Below, piece after piece: positions 17,701-24,139 of a DNA stretch of 59,141 nt; positions within the stretch are counted from its first letter, which is position 1, and every line of letters begins with the position of its first letter. Source of the DNA: a virus; the IMG/VR virus record IMGVR_UViG_3300035070_001240, positions 1 to 59,141 of that record. The stretch is one strand, 5' to 3'. A program made the position numbers and the translations under genes. A model generated the notes under the pieces. That model worked only from the letters and a program-made list of their open reading frames with translations. It made no database searches and was not told the DNA's origin.

Positions 17701-18013
17701 CTAGTTTTAGACCAAGAAGATCAAAGCCACGTTCAAAAGTATCTTCCCAATCTGCACGGCTTTCACGATCTGCTTCATACTCGTCAATTACTTTGTTAGC
17801 AATTTCTTGAAGTTCATCTTTATCTAAAGAAAAGATTAGATTCTCATAATGATCATAAGTTAATTCTTCCATAATTTCATGAAGATCACTCTCAACATTA
17901 TCTTCTTCCATTTCAATTTCTAATTCAAAAGGCTCACTATCAGTCTCTACATTAAAATCAATAATGTTAGAGTTACTTCCTTGTTCTGCAAAAGGATTAC
18001 GTTCAATAGCCAT
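14774..18013 (-). CDS. Portal protein with C-terminal lysozyme-like domain
   Basis: A 1079-aa protein. Residues about 60-690 are the podovirus portal ring (ASEPFEGACTAVHPLI, YGLGYIHFLGNLTATATAA, DSTNYGPVGTTLALLEAS). A long coiled coil follows at about 700-780. The last 180 residues carry a phage-lysozyme signature: GDTRKKLTVGPGVLVDDA, RRARPLAEMIYQMG (residues about 1006-1019), then a KxFTKTLKLYKEG helix and DWLKQTPNRAREVANRI. This matches the C-terminal lobe of T4-type lysozymes (the 'QTPNRA' region). The catalytic Glu-8-Asp-5-Thr segment is not clearly preserved, so activity is uncertain. An ejected muramidase would help DNA entry. The stop overlaps the next gene by 14 bp. Confidence 0.85.
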   Translation of the reverse strand: MAIERNPFAEQGSNSNIIDFNVETDSEPFELEIEMEEDNVESDLHEIMEELTYDHYENLIFSLDKDELQEIANKVIDEYEADRESRADWEDTFERGFDLLGLKLEEASEPFEGACTAVHPLIIESSVKFQSKAIQELFPSKGPVKAQVVGLSTPEKEQQANRVQNFMNYQLTDQMTEYFDELERMLFHLPIFGSAFKKIYYDPSLERPVSEFVTIDQFVVSNNAPDLRKADRYTHVIYRSPNDLKRDIVTGFYGLPDYIDSELPEPTEVTPTSLRKKMDTILGMSPNYTSDPQYTLLEHHCYLEIEEENESEEEDKITVALPYIVTVDLDSRTVLSIRRNWRESDERKEKLCWFTHYKFVPGFGFYGLGYIHFLGNLTATATAAMRNLVDAGQFANLPGGFKARGVRVVGANDPIAPGEFREVEATGVDLSKAIIPLPYKEPSNTLMQMLNFVSATGQKFADTTEQVVADSTNYGPVGTTLALLEASTKFFSAIHKRLHHSQRNEFQILARINYDYLPNEYPFDIPMITGQIFKADFDGRIDIIPVSDPNVPSSAHRIAMAQTVLQLASQSPAGMYNMKEVNRTILEALNITDPNRFLNPDMPQPQPLDPVSDIRQAVKGQPIQAFSGQDHQSHIIVKQSFIADPTLGQNPLMQQVVPILQANIRDHMIMQYEEQMAGMLRSGVEQAGSGDESAISTITQGAAQEILQNNERMAEMGTVEDLERMTLELQRQQLDLEKEKLKLSSLQSAAKIAIDEEKLDLQRDDLEISAAEKIAKLRSGDTNKTKDRDDKFLIEVMKLLMKETGTSVEELKEKVDLTPQFAEGGDVQLSPELQNFVDTLLKEQQEQKIPYVPELEETYLPQEEVKMDSDITRGPTLEEMLPSELVDLVKENQTIEQAGEGDSLNFNTNKDYFNLIVKPNEFNTEFYKNPKYFDKASNEYVIYGDTRKKLTVGPGVLVDDAFKKLVGKENIKVGDKFSSDLVDNLSQERWVNAIKDAEELSGFKDRRARPLAEMIYQMGKPKVKEFTKTLKLYKEGKFEEAAEEVLKNKSGGESDWLKQTPNRAREVANRIRVLSYDYQ

Positions 18014-18026
18014 GATTTATTTCTTT

Positions 18027-18296
18027 CTAATCTTTTAAATTCTTTTTACCAGCATTTTTAGTTCTACTAAAAGACCTATTCTTACTTGCTGGTTTGACAG
18101 CTAAATTTTTACTTGTAGTTTTGCCGCCAACGTGATGAACATCATTTCCATCACCTTTTGAAACTTTACCTAAACGAAGCATCTTCCGTCTGGCGTTATT
18201 ACGCCTAGCACGATCTTTTTTACTTTTAGATTGAGACTGATATTTACCCTCACCGTTCTTACTGTAGTCTCTTTTGTAATTAGGAGAAGATGGCAT
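18027..18296 (-). CDS. Basic HNH-like/structural mini-protein, 89 aa
   Basis: Begins MPSSPNYKRDYSKNGEGKY and is lysine/arginine rich, with the stretch GDGNDVHHVGGKTTSKNL followed by a 'KNRSF' segment. That arrangement (DVHH, then N-L, then a basic NRS) looks like a Cys-less HNH fold. The ATG shares one base with the preceding stop (TAATG), giving coupled translation. Proteins of this sort often lie beside portal genes. It may be a nicking nuclease or only a DNA-binding structural protein. Confidence 0.55.
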   Translation of the reverse strand: MPSSPNYKRDYSKNGEGKYQSQSKSKKDRARRNNARRKMLRLGKVSKGDGNDVHHVGGKTTSKNLAVKPASKNRSFSRTKNAGKKNLKD

Positions 18297-18592
18297 TAGC
18301 GGCATCTCCAACGTTTACGAGCTTGCCGTAGACGGCTATTAGGGTCTTTTGCTGCACTTGGAAACTTCTTCATTTGTCCTTTTGATCTAGCACAAAAACT
18401 CTTACGCCGTTTAGCACGTTTACCAGTTGGATTAGCTTCCGTAACGGCGGTTTGTAGTTTACTTCCTGGGTTTTGGCGACGATACTTTGCAACACCTTTA
18501 GCAGTTAATCCTGCACCTTTTTTAGTGGGACGTTTATCTCCACTACCAATGGTCATGCCTTTCATGCCCTTACCAGTTTGCTTACGTGCCAT
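18296..18592 (-). CDS. DUF6321-like basic protein, 98 aa
   Basis: A 98-aa very basic protein with 'GAGLTAKGVAKYRRQNPGSKL', followed by KRRKSFCARSKGQMKK, then KDPNSRLRQARKRWRC. That order (GLTaKGraKY, KSFCaRm.GM, arDPnSRi.kalrkW.c) is the DUF6321 pattern found near phage terminase and portal genes. Two cysteines near the middle and end could bind metal. It is likely a nucleic-acid-binding or packaging accessory protein. The activity is unknown. Confidence 0.7.
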   Translation of the reverse strand: MARKQTGKGMKGMTIGSGDKRPTKKGAGLTAKGVAKYRRQNPGSKLQTAVTEANPTGKRAKRRKSFCARSKGQMKKFPSAAKDPNSRLRQARKRWRCR

Positions 18593-18595
18593 CTA

Positions 18596-18754
18596 TTATT
18601 TTCCCTGTCCACGATACTTTTTGTAAGAACGTCTTTTACTTTTATTAAGATTACTTCTTTTAATCATAGAAGAATTATTTCCAATAGTAGTCTTTTTTCG
18701 TACTGAACTATGTTTAATCTTTAAACCAATTGTACCTTTAGGAGCTTTAGCCAT
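18596..18754 (-). CDS. Basic 52-aa protein
   Basis: Translation from the ATG at 18754 gives MAKAPKGTIGLKIKHSS and ends KSKRRSYKKYRGQGK before TAA at 18596. It is about one-third Lys+Arg. It is too short for automated gene finders but sits in a tight run of genes with normal spacing (9 bp after the upstream stop, 3 bp before the next ATG). It probably belongs to the nucleic-acid-binding small-protein set. Confidence 0.5.
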   Translation of the reverse strand: MAKAPKGTIGLKIKHSSVRKKTTIGNNSSMIKRSNLNKSKRRSYKKYRGQGK

Positions 18755-18763
18755 TTTTTAAAA

Positions 18764-18931
18764 CTACTTCTTTACTTTCTTTTTAGCTGCTGCGCTTAAA
18801 TCTTTATAATGAAATACTTGTTTTGATGACTTGCTATGTGTAGCACCACTGTGAATTTGACCATTCATCTTATGTGTTTTACCGGAATACTTAGTCCCGT
18901 TCTTAAAATAATGCATTACATTAGCAGCCAT
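18764..18931 (-). CDS. Basic 55-aa protein ('KMNGQIHSG' type)
   Basis: From the ATG at 18931 it reads MAANVMHYFKNGTKYSGKT and continues HKMNGQIHSGATHSKSS, ending AAKKKVKK. The 'Yf.nGk.y.G.tH.m..G.lHsG..hs..Sk.l.H' pattern recurs in small phage proteins. One base is shared with the stop of the upstream 82-aa gene. Function unknown. Confidence 0.55.
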   Translation of the reverse strand: MAANVMHYFKNGTKYSGKTHKMNGQIHSGATHSKSSKQVFHYKDLSAAAKKKVKK

Positions 18932-19179
18932 TATTTTACCTTTCTATATTTCTTTACTTTTTTAGCAATACGTGCTGGCTGTTTTACAAATTGCTTACCA
19001 GACTTTGTTCCTTCTCGCTTTGCTTTAGTTGTAGCAGCATATTCTGAAGGTGACAATGCTTTTATAGCAGAAGAAGGTAAATATCTTTCTCCAGTTTTAC
19101 TAGAAGGTTTACCAGACTTGGTACGCCATTTCTGTTTAGTCCAAGCTTTTAAACTTTTTTGACTTTTTTTAAGAGCCAT
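18931..19179 (-). CDS. DUF5872-like basic protein, 82 aa
   Basis: Reads MALKKSQKSLKAWTKQKW, followed by RTKSGKPSSKTGERYLP and AIKALSPSEYAATTKAKR, then GKQFVKQPARIAKKVKKYR. The order 'SLKkWtkQkWrTKSGk.S..tGERYLP..AikaLs..EYaaTt.aKr.g...gkQf..qP..ia.kv..yr' matches the small DUF5872-type protein common in phages. It is strongly basic. It overlaps the next gene by one base. The role is not established, though often near packaging genes. Confidence 0.72.
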   Translation of the reverse strand: MALKKSQKSLKAWTKQKWRTKSGKPSSKTGERYLPSSAIKALSPSEYAATTKAKREGTKSGKQFVKQPARIAKKVKKYRKVK

Positions 19180-19181
19180 TT

Positions 19182-19961
19182 TTAACTCTCATTTTTAATA
19201 TAGATTATTTCAAAGTCAGCAAAGACAAGGTTATTAGACCCTGAACTATATGCTCGTGCCTCAATATCAGTTTTTTCTGAAAAAGCTACTGGTACTTCAA
19301 AATTAAAAGCTATTTCACCAGTTTGAAGAGTTACCTTTGCAGCGGTTCTAAATACACCACCAAAGGGACGTTGAACAAAACGAGCGACAAGATACTGGTT
19401 TGTGTTTGGTGTGCCTGTGCCTAAATTACCTTTAAGAATATAACCAGTATATCCCGCTGGAATAGTCCAAATAGCCATAAGTGTTTGGTTTTGACCTAAT
19501 GTTATTTTAGCATAAATAGTAGCTGGAACACCCGCAGTTACTGTACCAGTACCTACATAAATATCGCCAGCGGCTGTTCCACCACTTCCTGCTGTTGCAA
19601 CATAAGCACGGTTTACGCGAATAAAAGTTGTTGTCGTTAAAACTTCAGTTTGTCCATTGAGAGAAACAGTTTCAGATGCTTCATTCCAATTTTGATCTAA
19701 ACCAGAAACTACAACAGTTCTTGCACCAGTACCAGCAGATGTATCATTTGTACTGCTGCTGGATACCTTCATTTGAATTGCAGCAGCGGGATAAGCATAA
19801 ATACCACCAGCATCCCAAATCGTTTCTTCTGTACCATTAACGTCTGAATTAAACCCAAACTTAAAAATAGCTTTATGATAAGGAATTTGATCACGAGCTA
19901 TTTGAAGATTAAATGGTTCATATGTTGCTAAACGAGTAATGCTATGAGGAAAATTTACCAT
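19182..19961 (-). CDS. Beta-rich virion protein, 259 aa
   Basis: A 259-aa beta-rich protein that opens MVNFPHSITRLATYEPFNLQI. It has 'TVVVSGLDQNWNEASETVSLNG' and 'FIRVNRAYVATAGSGGTAAGDIYVG' motifs, which are common in marine phage capsid-associated or fibre proteins. It ends in VFADFEIIYIK. It is oddly placed among tiny basic genes near the terminase, away from the fibre cluster. It is probably a head fibre or decoration protein. Confidence 0.65.
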   Translation of the reverse strand: MVNFPHSITRLATYEPFNLQIARDQIPYHKAIFKFGFNSDVNGTEETIWDAGGIYAYPAAAIQMKVSSSSTNDTSAGTGARTVVVSGLDQNWNEASETVSLNGQTEVLTTTTFIRVNRAYVATAGSGGTAAGDIYVGTGTVTAGVPATIYAKITLGQNQTLMAIWTIPAGYTGYILKGNLGTGTPNTNQYLVARFVQRPFGGVFRTAAKVTLQTGEIAFNFEVPVAFSEKTDIEARAYSSGSNNLVFADFEIIYIKNES

Positions 19962-19963
19962 AA

Positions 19964-20173
19964 TTATTTATATCCTCCTCCAGCTTTTTTATATTCAGCG
20001 GCTAATAGTTGTGCTTTACGTGCTGACCATTGTCCAGGCTTACCGCCTTTTCCGCCAGCCTTAATACTTTCAAATAAACGCTTACGCATTCCTGGCTTTG
20101 TGTAATTACCAGCTTCGTTTACTTTACTCTTCTGTTGAGTCTTCTTTTGAGTTGTCTGTTTTCTTACAATCAC
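19964..20173 (-). CDS. Basic conserved small protein, 69 aa
   Basis: The recognisable core is GNYTKPGMRKRLFESIKAGG, then GKPGQWSARKAQLLAAEYKKAGGGY. It is a widespread Lys-rich phage protein of unknown role. I place the start at a GTG at 20173, six bases after a GGAG. A GTG at 20185 is the alternative. The 5' end overlaps the preceding Cys-rich gene by 50 bp in another frame. Confidence 0.55.
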   Translation of the reverse strand: MIVRKQTTQKKTQQKSKVNEAGNYTKPGMRKRLFESIKAGGKGGKPGQWSARKAQLLAAEYKKAGGGYK

Positions 20174-20243
20174 AACTATCTCCACAGTTTACACAATTAC
20201 AATCTGGTCCACATTCTTTACAATTACAATTTTTACAGGACAT
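20124..20243 (-). CDS. Metallothionein-like Cys-rich peptide, 39 aa
   Basis: The ATG at 20243 gives a 39-aa peptide with nine cysteines in the first 26 residues, in C-x2-C-x-C-x2-C-x3-C-x-C-x2-C-x3-C-x-C order, then an acidic tail ending in DSTEE. Cysteine spacing with repeated CxC pairs and no aromatic residues is that of metallothioneins and other metal-buffering peptides. It begins a few bases after the 153-aa gene and overlaps the next gene. It may hold zinc or copper in the infected cell. An alternative is a structural Zn knot. Confidence 0.55.
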   Translation of the reverse strand: MSCKNCNCKECGPDCNCVNCGDSCDCKKTDNSKEDSTEE

Positions 20244-20247
20244 TTTA

Positions 20248-20709
20248 TTAAATATTCTTCTTACTATAGTTTGCTCGACCATAGCCACGCATGGCTTTAC
20301 CACAACCACGAACAGAACCACCCATATTATATTTTTTAATATGTCCACCTGATTTATTTACTGACATTATTTCTTCCAACCAATCAGGTTGGTCCTCATC
20401 AATTTCAAATAGACCAAGAAACTTCTCACGAGTCTTTTTAGGAGCTTTTACTTCTGAACGTTCTAATGCTTCTTGTGAAGGTGAAGAAGCACGACGACTA
20501 GGCATCTCTATATCTGACCGTTCTAAAGCTTCTTGTGAAGGTGAAGAAGCACGACGAACAGACTTTAATTTATCAATAGGAGCTTTTCTAATTGTCCTTG
20601 GTTTTCTGCTTTTTTCAATTAGCTTTTTTTCTTCTTCAAAAAGCTCATCTGCTTCTTTTTTTGCTTTTGCTTTTTTTCGTTCTTTTCTTAATGTTTCCAT
20701 AAGTGCCAT
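20248..20709 (-). CDS. Repeat-containing basic protein, 153 aa
   Basis: I start at the ATG at 20709 (MALMETLRKERKKAKAKK), which gives 153 aa. The N-terminal half is a charged helix. There follow two tandem copies of a 20-residue unit (RRASSPSQEALERS-type). The C-terminus is Gly-rich (YNMGGSVRGCGKAMRGYG), which recurs in many small phage proteins near terminase genes. The duplicated unit is a 60-bp direct repeat (20456 and 20516). Function unknown. The first bases overlap nothing and end in the terminase stop region. Confidence 0.6.
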   Translation of the reverse strand: MALMETLRKERKKAKAKKEADELFEEEKKLIEKSRKPRTIRKAPIDKLKSVRRASSPSQEALERSDIEMPSRRASSPSQEALERSEVKAPKKTREKFLGLFEIDEDQPDWLEEIMSVNKSGGHIKKYNMGGSVRGCGKAMRGYGRANYSKKNI

Positions 20710-20713
20710 TTTA

Positions 20714-22297
20714 TTAAAATCTCCAATATCCAATTCGTTTCTGGTTTGAATTATTATTATTATCTTGCATTTCTTCTATGAGGTAAGCATCCAATGGATG
20801 CTCTACTCTCCAAGAATCCTTCAAATATAAAATAGCCATTACCATCGCATCAACTTGGTCATCATATGTTGCGTTGGGAAAACTAACGGCTTCGTTAATT
20901 AAATCCTTTGCAAAAGGTTTATCTGGAAGATAGACCCGACCAGATTCTAGAATAGGAGTAGAAGCATTAACACGAGCTACTTTATCTCTATCTGGATTGT
21001 ATTCAAGAACAGGCAATCCAGCCCTTCGCATATCTTGAATAAGCGACTGACCGGATGCCTTTTTTTCAATTATAACAACGTCTGGTTCATATCTATCATA
21101 CATCTCTTGAGCAGTCATACGCAACTCTGGATATTCTAATCTATCTCTTTTATTTGAAAGAAGAATTAGATTATGAGTAAGATGTTCAAACCCGCCACTG
21201 TCTATTTGAATATTTTTAAAAATTCCCCACGTTTGAATAACAGAATAATCCGCTGAAGTTCTAGTTGAAAAAGCAGTATCATATGTTTGAATAACGAAGT
21301 CACAGTCTGGCGGCTCATCCATAAACTCCCAAGTTTTAAACCAATCCTTTTTAATGATTCCACCTTCATCTGGTGTTGGGTCTTGCATGTAGAGAGATTG
21401 CCAGTATTTGGTTCCGTTCTGTGAACGAATTTCAATCTCGTCCTTTTTTAAAAGATCGTTTGGTTTCCATTCAGGAAAATAAGAAGAACCAATTGGAAGA
21501 TTTAAAAGATTAGCTGAATCTTCATCCAACCAAGCTGGAATTTTAACAACTTCCCATTCATCAATTTTTACGTTGTCTTTGTCATCATCATCATCACTAA
21601 ATATATTTTCTTTTTTATGTTTAGCTTGTGTCTCTAAAAGCCAGCCGCAAATATCATCTTCATGATACCTTGTGTTAATGATTACGACACTACCATTAGG
21701 CATCAAACGTGTTCGTAGACCAGCGGGATACCATTCCTTGATGTATCTACGACCAGCTTCTGAGAATGCATCTTCTTCTGACATAACATCATCTAGAAGA
21801 GCAATGTGTGCACCTCGACCAGCAATTTGTGATCTAACGCCAGCAGCAATATAAACACCATTCTGGTTTGTTTGCCATTTACCAGCGGCACGTACATCTG
21901 ATCTAAGTGTAGTTTGTGGAAAGATTTCTTTATATAGTTCGTTGTTTACAATATCACGAACAGATCGTCCAAAGTCTGCTGCTAATTGGTCAGAGTGAGA
22001 GACAGAAAGTATTTCATGATTTGAATGTTTACCCATATACCAAGCAGGGAAAAGCTTAGAACAAATAACAGACTTAGAGGAACGAGGAGGAAGAAACACC
22101 ATAAGTCTTTTGATTTTTCCTTCATGTACTTTTTGAAGCTTGTCAGCAAGTAACTCAATATGCCTTCCTAATTTAAAATCAGCAATGAGTGAAGGAGCTA
22201 ATAGTTTAACGAATGTAAGAAAGTTTGAGCGAGATTTTAAGATAGCTTGCTCAAACAGTTTCTCTCGCAATTCCAGGTAGTCTTGTTTTTTTGACAA
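20714..22297 (-). CDS. Terminase large subunit
   Basis: This 527-aa protein has a Walker A variant (LPPRSSKS, residues 69-76), Walker B (LLDDVMSEED, 167-176), then a C-terminal RNase H-like nuclease with DTAFS..TSADYSVIQTWG and 'YDDQVDAMVMAIL' near the end. These give ATPase motor and headful or site-specific cutting activities. It works with the TerS at 22644 and the portal. The 118-aa gene lies between the two terminase genes. The length is normal for the family. Confidence 0.93.
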   Translation of the reverse strand: MSKKQDYLELREKLFEQAILKSRSNFLTFVKLLAPSLIADFKLGRHIELLADKLQKVHEGKIKRLMVFLPPRSSKSVICSKLFPAWYMGKHSNHEILSVSHSDQLAADFGRSVRDIVNNELYKEIFPQTTLRSDVRAAGKWQTNQNGVYIAAGVRSQIAGRGAHIALLDDVMSEEDAFSEAGRRYIKEWYPAGLRTRLMPNGSVVIINTRYHEDDICGWLLETQAKHKKENIFSDDDDDKDNVKIDEWEVVKIPAWLDEDSANLLNLPIGSSYFPEWKPNDLLKKDEIEIRSQNGTKYWQSLYMQDPTPDEGGIIKKDWFKTWEFMDEPPDCDFVIQTYDTAFSTRTSADYSVIQTWGIFKNIQIDSGGFEHLTHNLILLSNKRDRLEYPELRMTAQEMYDRYEPDVVIIEKKASGQSLIQDMRRAGLPVLEYNPDRDKVARVNASTPILESGRVYLPDKPFAKDLINEAVSFPNATYDDQVDAMVMAILYLKDSWRVEHPLDAYLIEEMQDNNNNSNQKRIGYWRF

Positions 22298-22303
22298 AGA
22301 AAA

Positions 22304-22660
22304 TTACTCTTTTAATTTTTTTAAATTTTCTTCAAATTGTTCTTTAGAAGGAATAGTATCAGATAACAATCCAAGTAATGCTACAGCGGGTATTCTACTA
22401 CCTAGCTTACGAAGTATGGAAGATAGTCCAGAAGGTGAGGAAGTTTTTACTTCATTATTTGCTTGGGCTTTCTCAAAATCAGACATATCAATTGATTTTA
22501 GACCCTGGCTTTTCTGCCATTCATTAATCTTTTTAAGTTGTCGATATTTTTCTAAATCAACAGGTCCACCTTCTTGATAATTATTATTTAGATAAAACTT
22601 TAAACCATCTAAAATTTCATCATATGTTAACGAATGTGAGCCTTTACTTTTTTCCGCCAT
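22304..22660 (-). CDS. Small protein between terminase subunits, 118 aa
   Basis: From the ATG at 22660 it reads MAEKSKGSHSLTYDEILDG, then an acidic and Lys-rich helix and a hydrophobic stretch (RIPAVALLGLLS), ending ENLKKLKE. The gene starts inside the 3' end of the TerS gene (17 bp overlap). A GTC-TTG upstream could be an alternative start but the ATG is preferred. The hydrophobic segment is possibly membrane-associated. No family is recognised. Confidence 0.55.
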   Translation of the reverse strand: MAEKSKGSHSLTYDEILDGLKFYLNNNYQEGGPVDLEKYRQLKKINEWQKSQGLKSIDMSDFEKAQANNEVKTSSPSGLSSILRKLGSRIPAVALLGLLSDTIPSKEQFEENLKKLKE

Positions 22661-23465
22661 CGACAACTCGCAGTCCTACCATATCGGCTAGGTCTTCAAT
22701 GTCTTTTGAAATCTTTTCTTCTGCATCTGAATCAGCAAAATGAGACATCTTGATCTTTTGTTCAGACTTGTCAACAAACATACCAAGGTGCCGAGCAATG
22801 GTTTCTATGCTACGATTGGCGTTGGTGAAGTCCTGTTCGGTCATGGCCTGTTCATACACAGCCGCAACCTTTTCTAAAACCTTTTCAGCATTCCAACTCA
22901 TTCTACGTAAAGCCTCCTCCTTGAGATGTTCAATTCGTCTTTTGATCTTCTTGTTATTATAAAACAAATTCTTAGCAGCTTGCAAAGTTAATTTATCTGT
23001 TTTCATTTTTGAATAACCAGCAGCTAAATATGCATGAACCAGATTACCAGTAGCAACACATTCCATAGCAAACTTTTCCTGCTTTGCCGTCATACCACCA
23101 ACAACTCTTGACCGTTTGGCGTAGTTGCTTTTTACCTTATCCGTATCTTCTAACATTTTTGCAAAATCCTCTGGTTCATCCTTTACATAGTCAAAATGTT
23201 TCTTTGATCGTTTTTGCCCCTTGACATGCTTAACTTTTCGTCTATTATATTCCTTACGCATGGAATGCAAGTCCTTACCAGCGGAAGCCATAGAACGAGT
23301 AGCAGCAGTTTTCTTGATAAGTTCCTTTAGTTCTTCAGTCTCCATGTGGCAATAGAGAATTTGAGCCTCATGATCTAAATTACTTTCATAATCCTGATGT
23401 GTAACAGGAACAGTATAATTCTCATTAAAATGTTTTAGAATCTTATCGTTTTTTGTTATAGGCAT
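22644..23465 (-). CDS. Terminase small subunit-like
   Basis: A 273-aa protein with a basic N-terminal half and a terminase_2-like helix-turn-helix (GGMTAKQEKFAMECVATG, then AYLAAGYSKMKT, residues about 124-155). It is followed by an oligomerisation region (IKRRIEHLKEEALRRMSWN, and 'IARHLGMFVDKSEQK'). The order 'lT.KQ..F..eyv.tGN...Ay..AGYs' is typical of small terminases, which recognise DNA ends and feed the large subunit. It is the first gene of the late operon, just before TerL. The start ATG is at 23465. Confidence 0.85.
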   Translation of the reverse strand: MPITKNDKILKHFNENYTVPVTHQDYESNLDHEAQILYCHMETEELKELIKKTAATRSMASAGKDLHSMRKEYNRRKVKHVKGQKRSKKHFDYVKDEPEDFAKMLEDTDKVKSNYAKRSRVVGGMTAKQEKFAMECVATGNLVHAYLAAGYSKMKTDKLTLQAAKNLFYNNKKIKRRIEHLKEEALRRMSWNAEKVLEKVAAVYEQAMTEQDFTNANRSIETIARHLGMFVDKSEQKIKMSHFADSDAEEKISKDIEDLADMVGLRVVDGGKK

Positions 23466-23501
23466 ATACGTAAACCAAAATTTTTTTTTAAAAAAAACTT
23501 G

Positions 23502-23530
23502 TTGACTTTTATTTTATGGTAACATATAAT
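23502..23530 (+). promoter_or_regulatory. Sigma70-type promoter for the hsp20 gene
   Basis: TTGACT (23502-23507), a 17-bp spacer, then TATAAT (23525-23530), which is close to consensus. A 93-bp leader leads to the hsp20 ATG with an AGGAG ribosome-binding site. This is the clearest sigma70 promoter in the window. It points away from the terminase operon, which starts on the other strand 37 bp upstream. Confidence 0.8.
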
Positions 23531-23623
23531 CATACATGGATGCCATAAAAAAAGGGATAACTAAGGTTTTCCTTTCGGGTCCAAATGAAAATAAATTTTG
23601 CTAATCAATAGGAGATTTATAAA

Positions 23624-24139
23624 ATGACTAGCTTACTAAAACAAATCAACGACTACATGGAAACACAGAAGAACGAGATGATGTCAATCACAAACATGGT
23701 TGACTACATGAATAATCTGTTCTTCAACTACAATGACGATTCTCGTCAAATTGCTAACATGACTAATAAAGCTTTAAAGAAACTACCATTTAACGGACTA
23801 AAGAATGAAATTGTTCATTATGGTGGTGATTACGTAATTACCAACTCACTAAAAGACGATGACAAGGACTACATTATGCACTTTGTTCTTCCAGGTCATA
23901 ATCACAAGACCGTTGACGTAGCAAAGCGTGATCGTAACATTATCATCAAGTCAAAAGAATTAAACAAAGATGATGCAGATTATAGCTCAACTTCCTATTA
24001 CTTCTATAAGTCCATTCCTCTTATCAAGAAGAGTTTTGAAGTTCAATCCGTTGTATTCAAAGATGGCATTCTAAGTATTGCCCTCAAGGATATGGAAGAA
24101 CCACCAAAGGAAGAACTACTGGAGATTACTCAGGGCTAA
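23624..24139 (+). CDS. Hsp20/small heat-shock chaperone
   Basis: A 171-aa protein with an alpha-crystallin domain at about 80-157 (KDYIMHFVLPGHNHKTVDV, YKSIPLIKKSFEV, FKDGILSIAL). The last is the conserved G-x-L signature of the fold. The N-terminal extension (NLFFNYNDD) is shorter and less hydrophobic than in bacterial IbpA. Phage Hsp20s are known mainly from T4-like marine phages. It prevents aggregation of proteins during infection. It has its own promoter, lies alone on the plus strand and overlaps the stop of the neighbouring sulfotransferase gene by 14 bp. Confidence 0.85.
   Translation: MTSLLKQINDYMETQKNEMMSITNMVDYMNNLFFNYNDDSRQIANMTNKALKKLPFNGLKNEIVHYGGDYVITNSLKDDDKDYIMHFVLPGHNHKTVDVAKRDRNIIIKSKELNKDDADYSSTSYYFYKSIPLIKKSFEVQSVVFKDGILSIALKDMEEPPKEELLEITQG

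Noticed and set aside
23466-23501. Promoter for the leftward terminase operon
   Set aside because: The poly-A/T stretch and the sequence behind it have no -35/-10 pair of good spacing on the minus strand; late genes may use a phage-modified polymerase signal that I cannot recognise.
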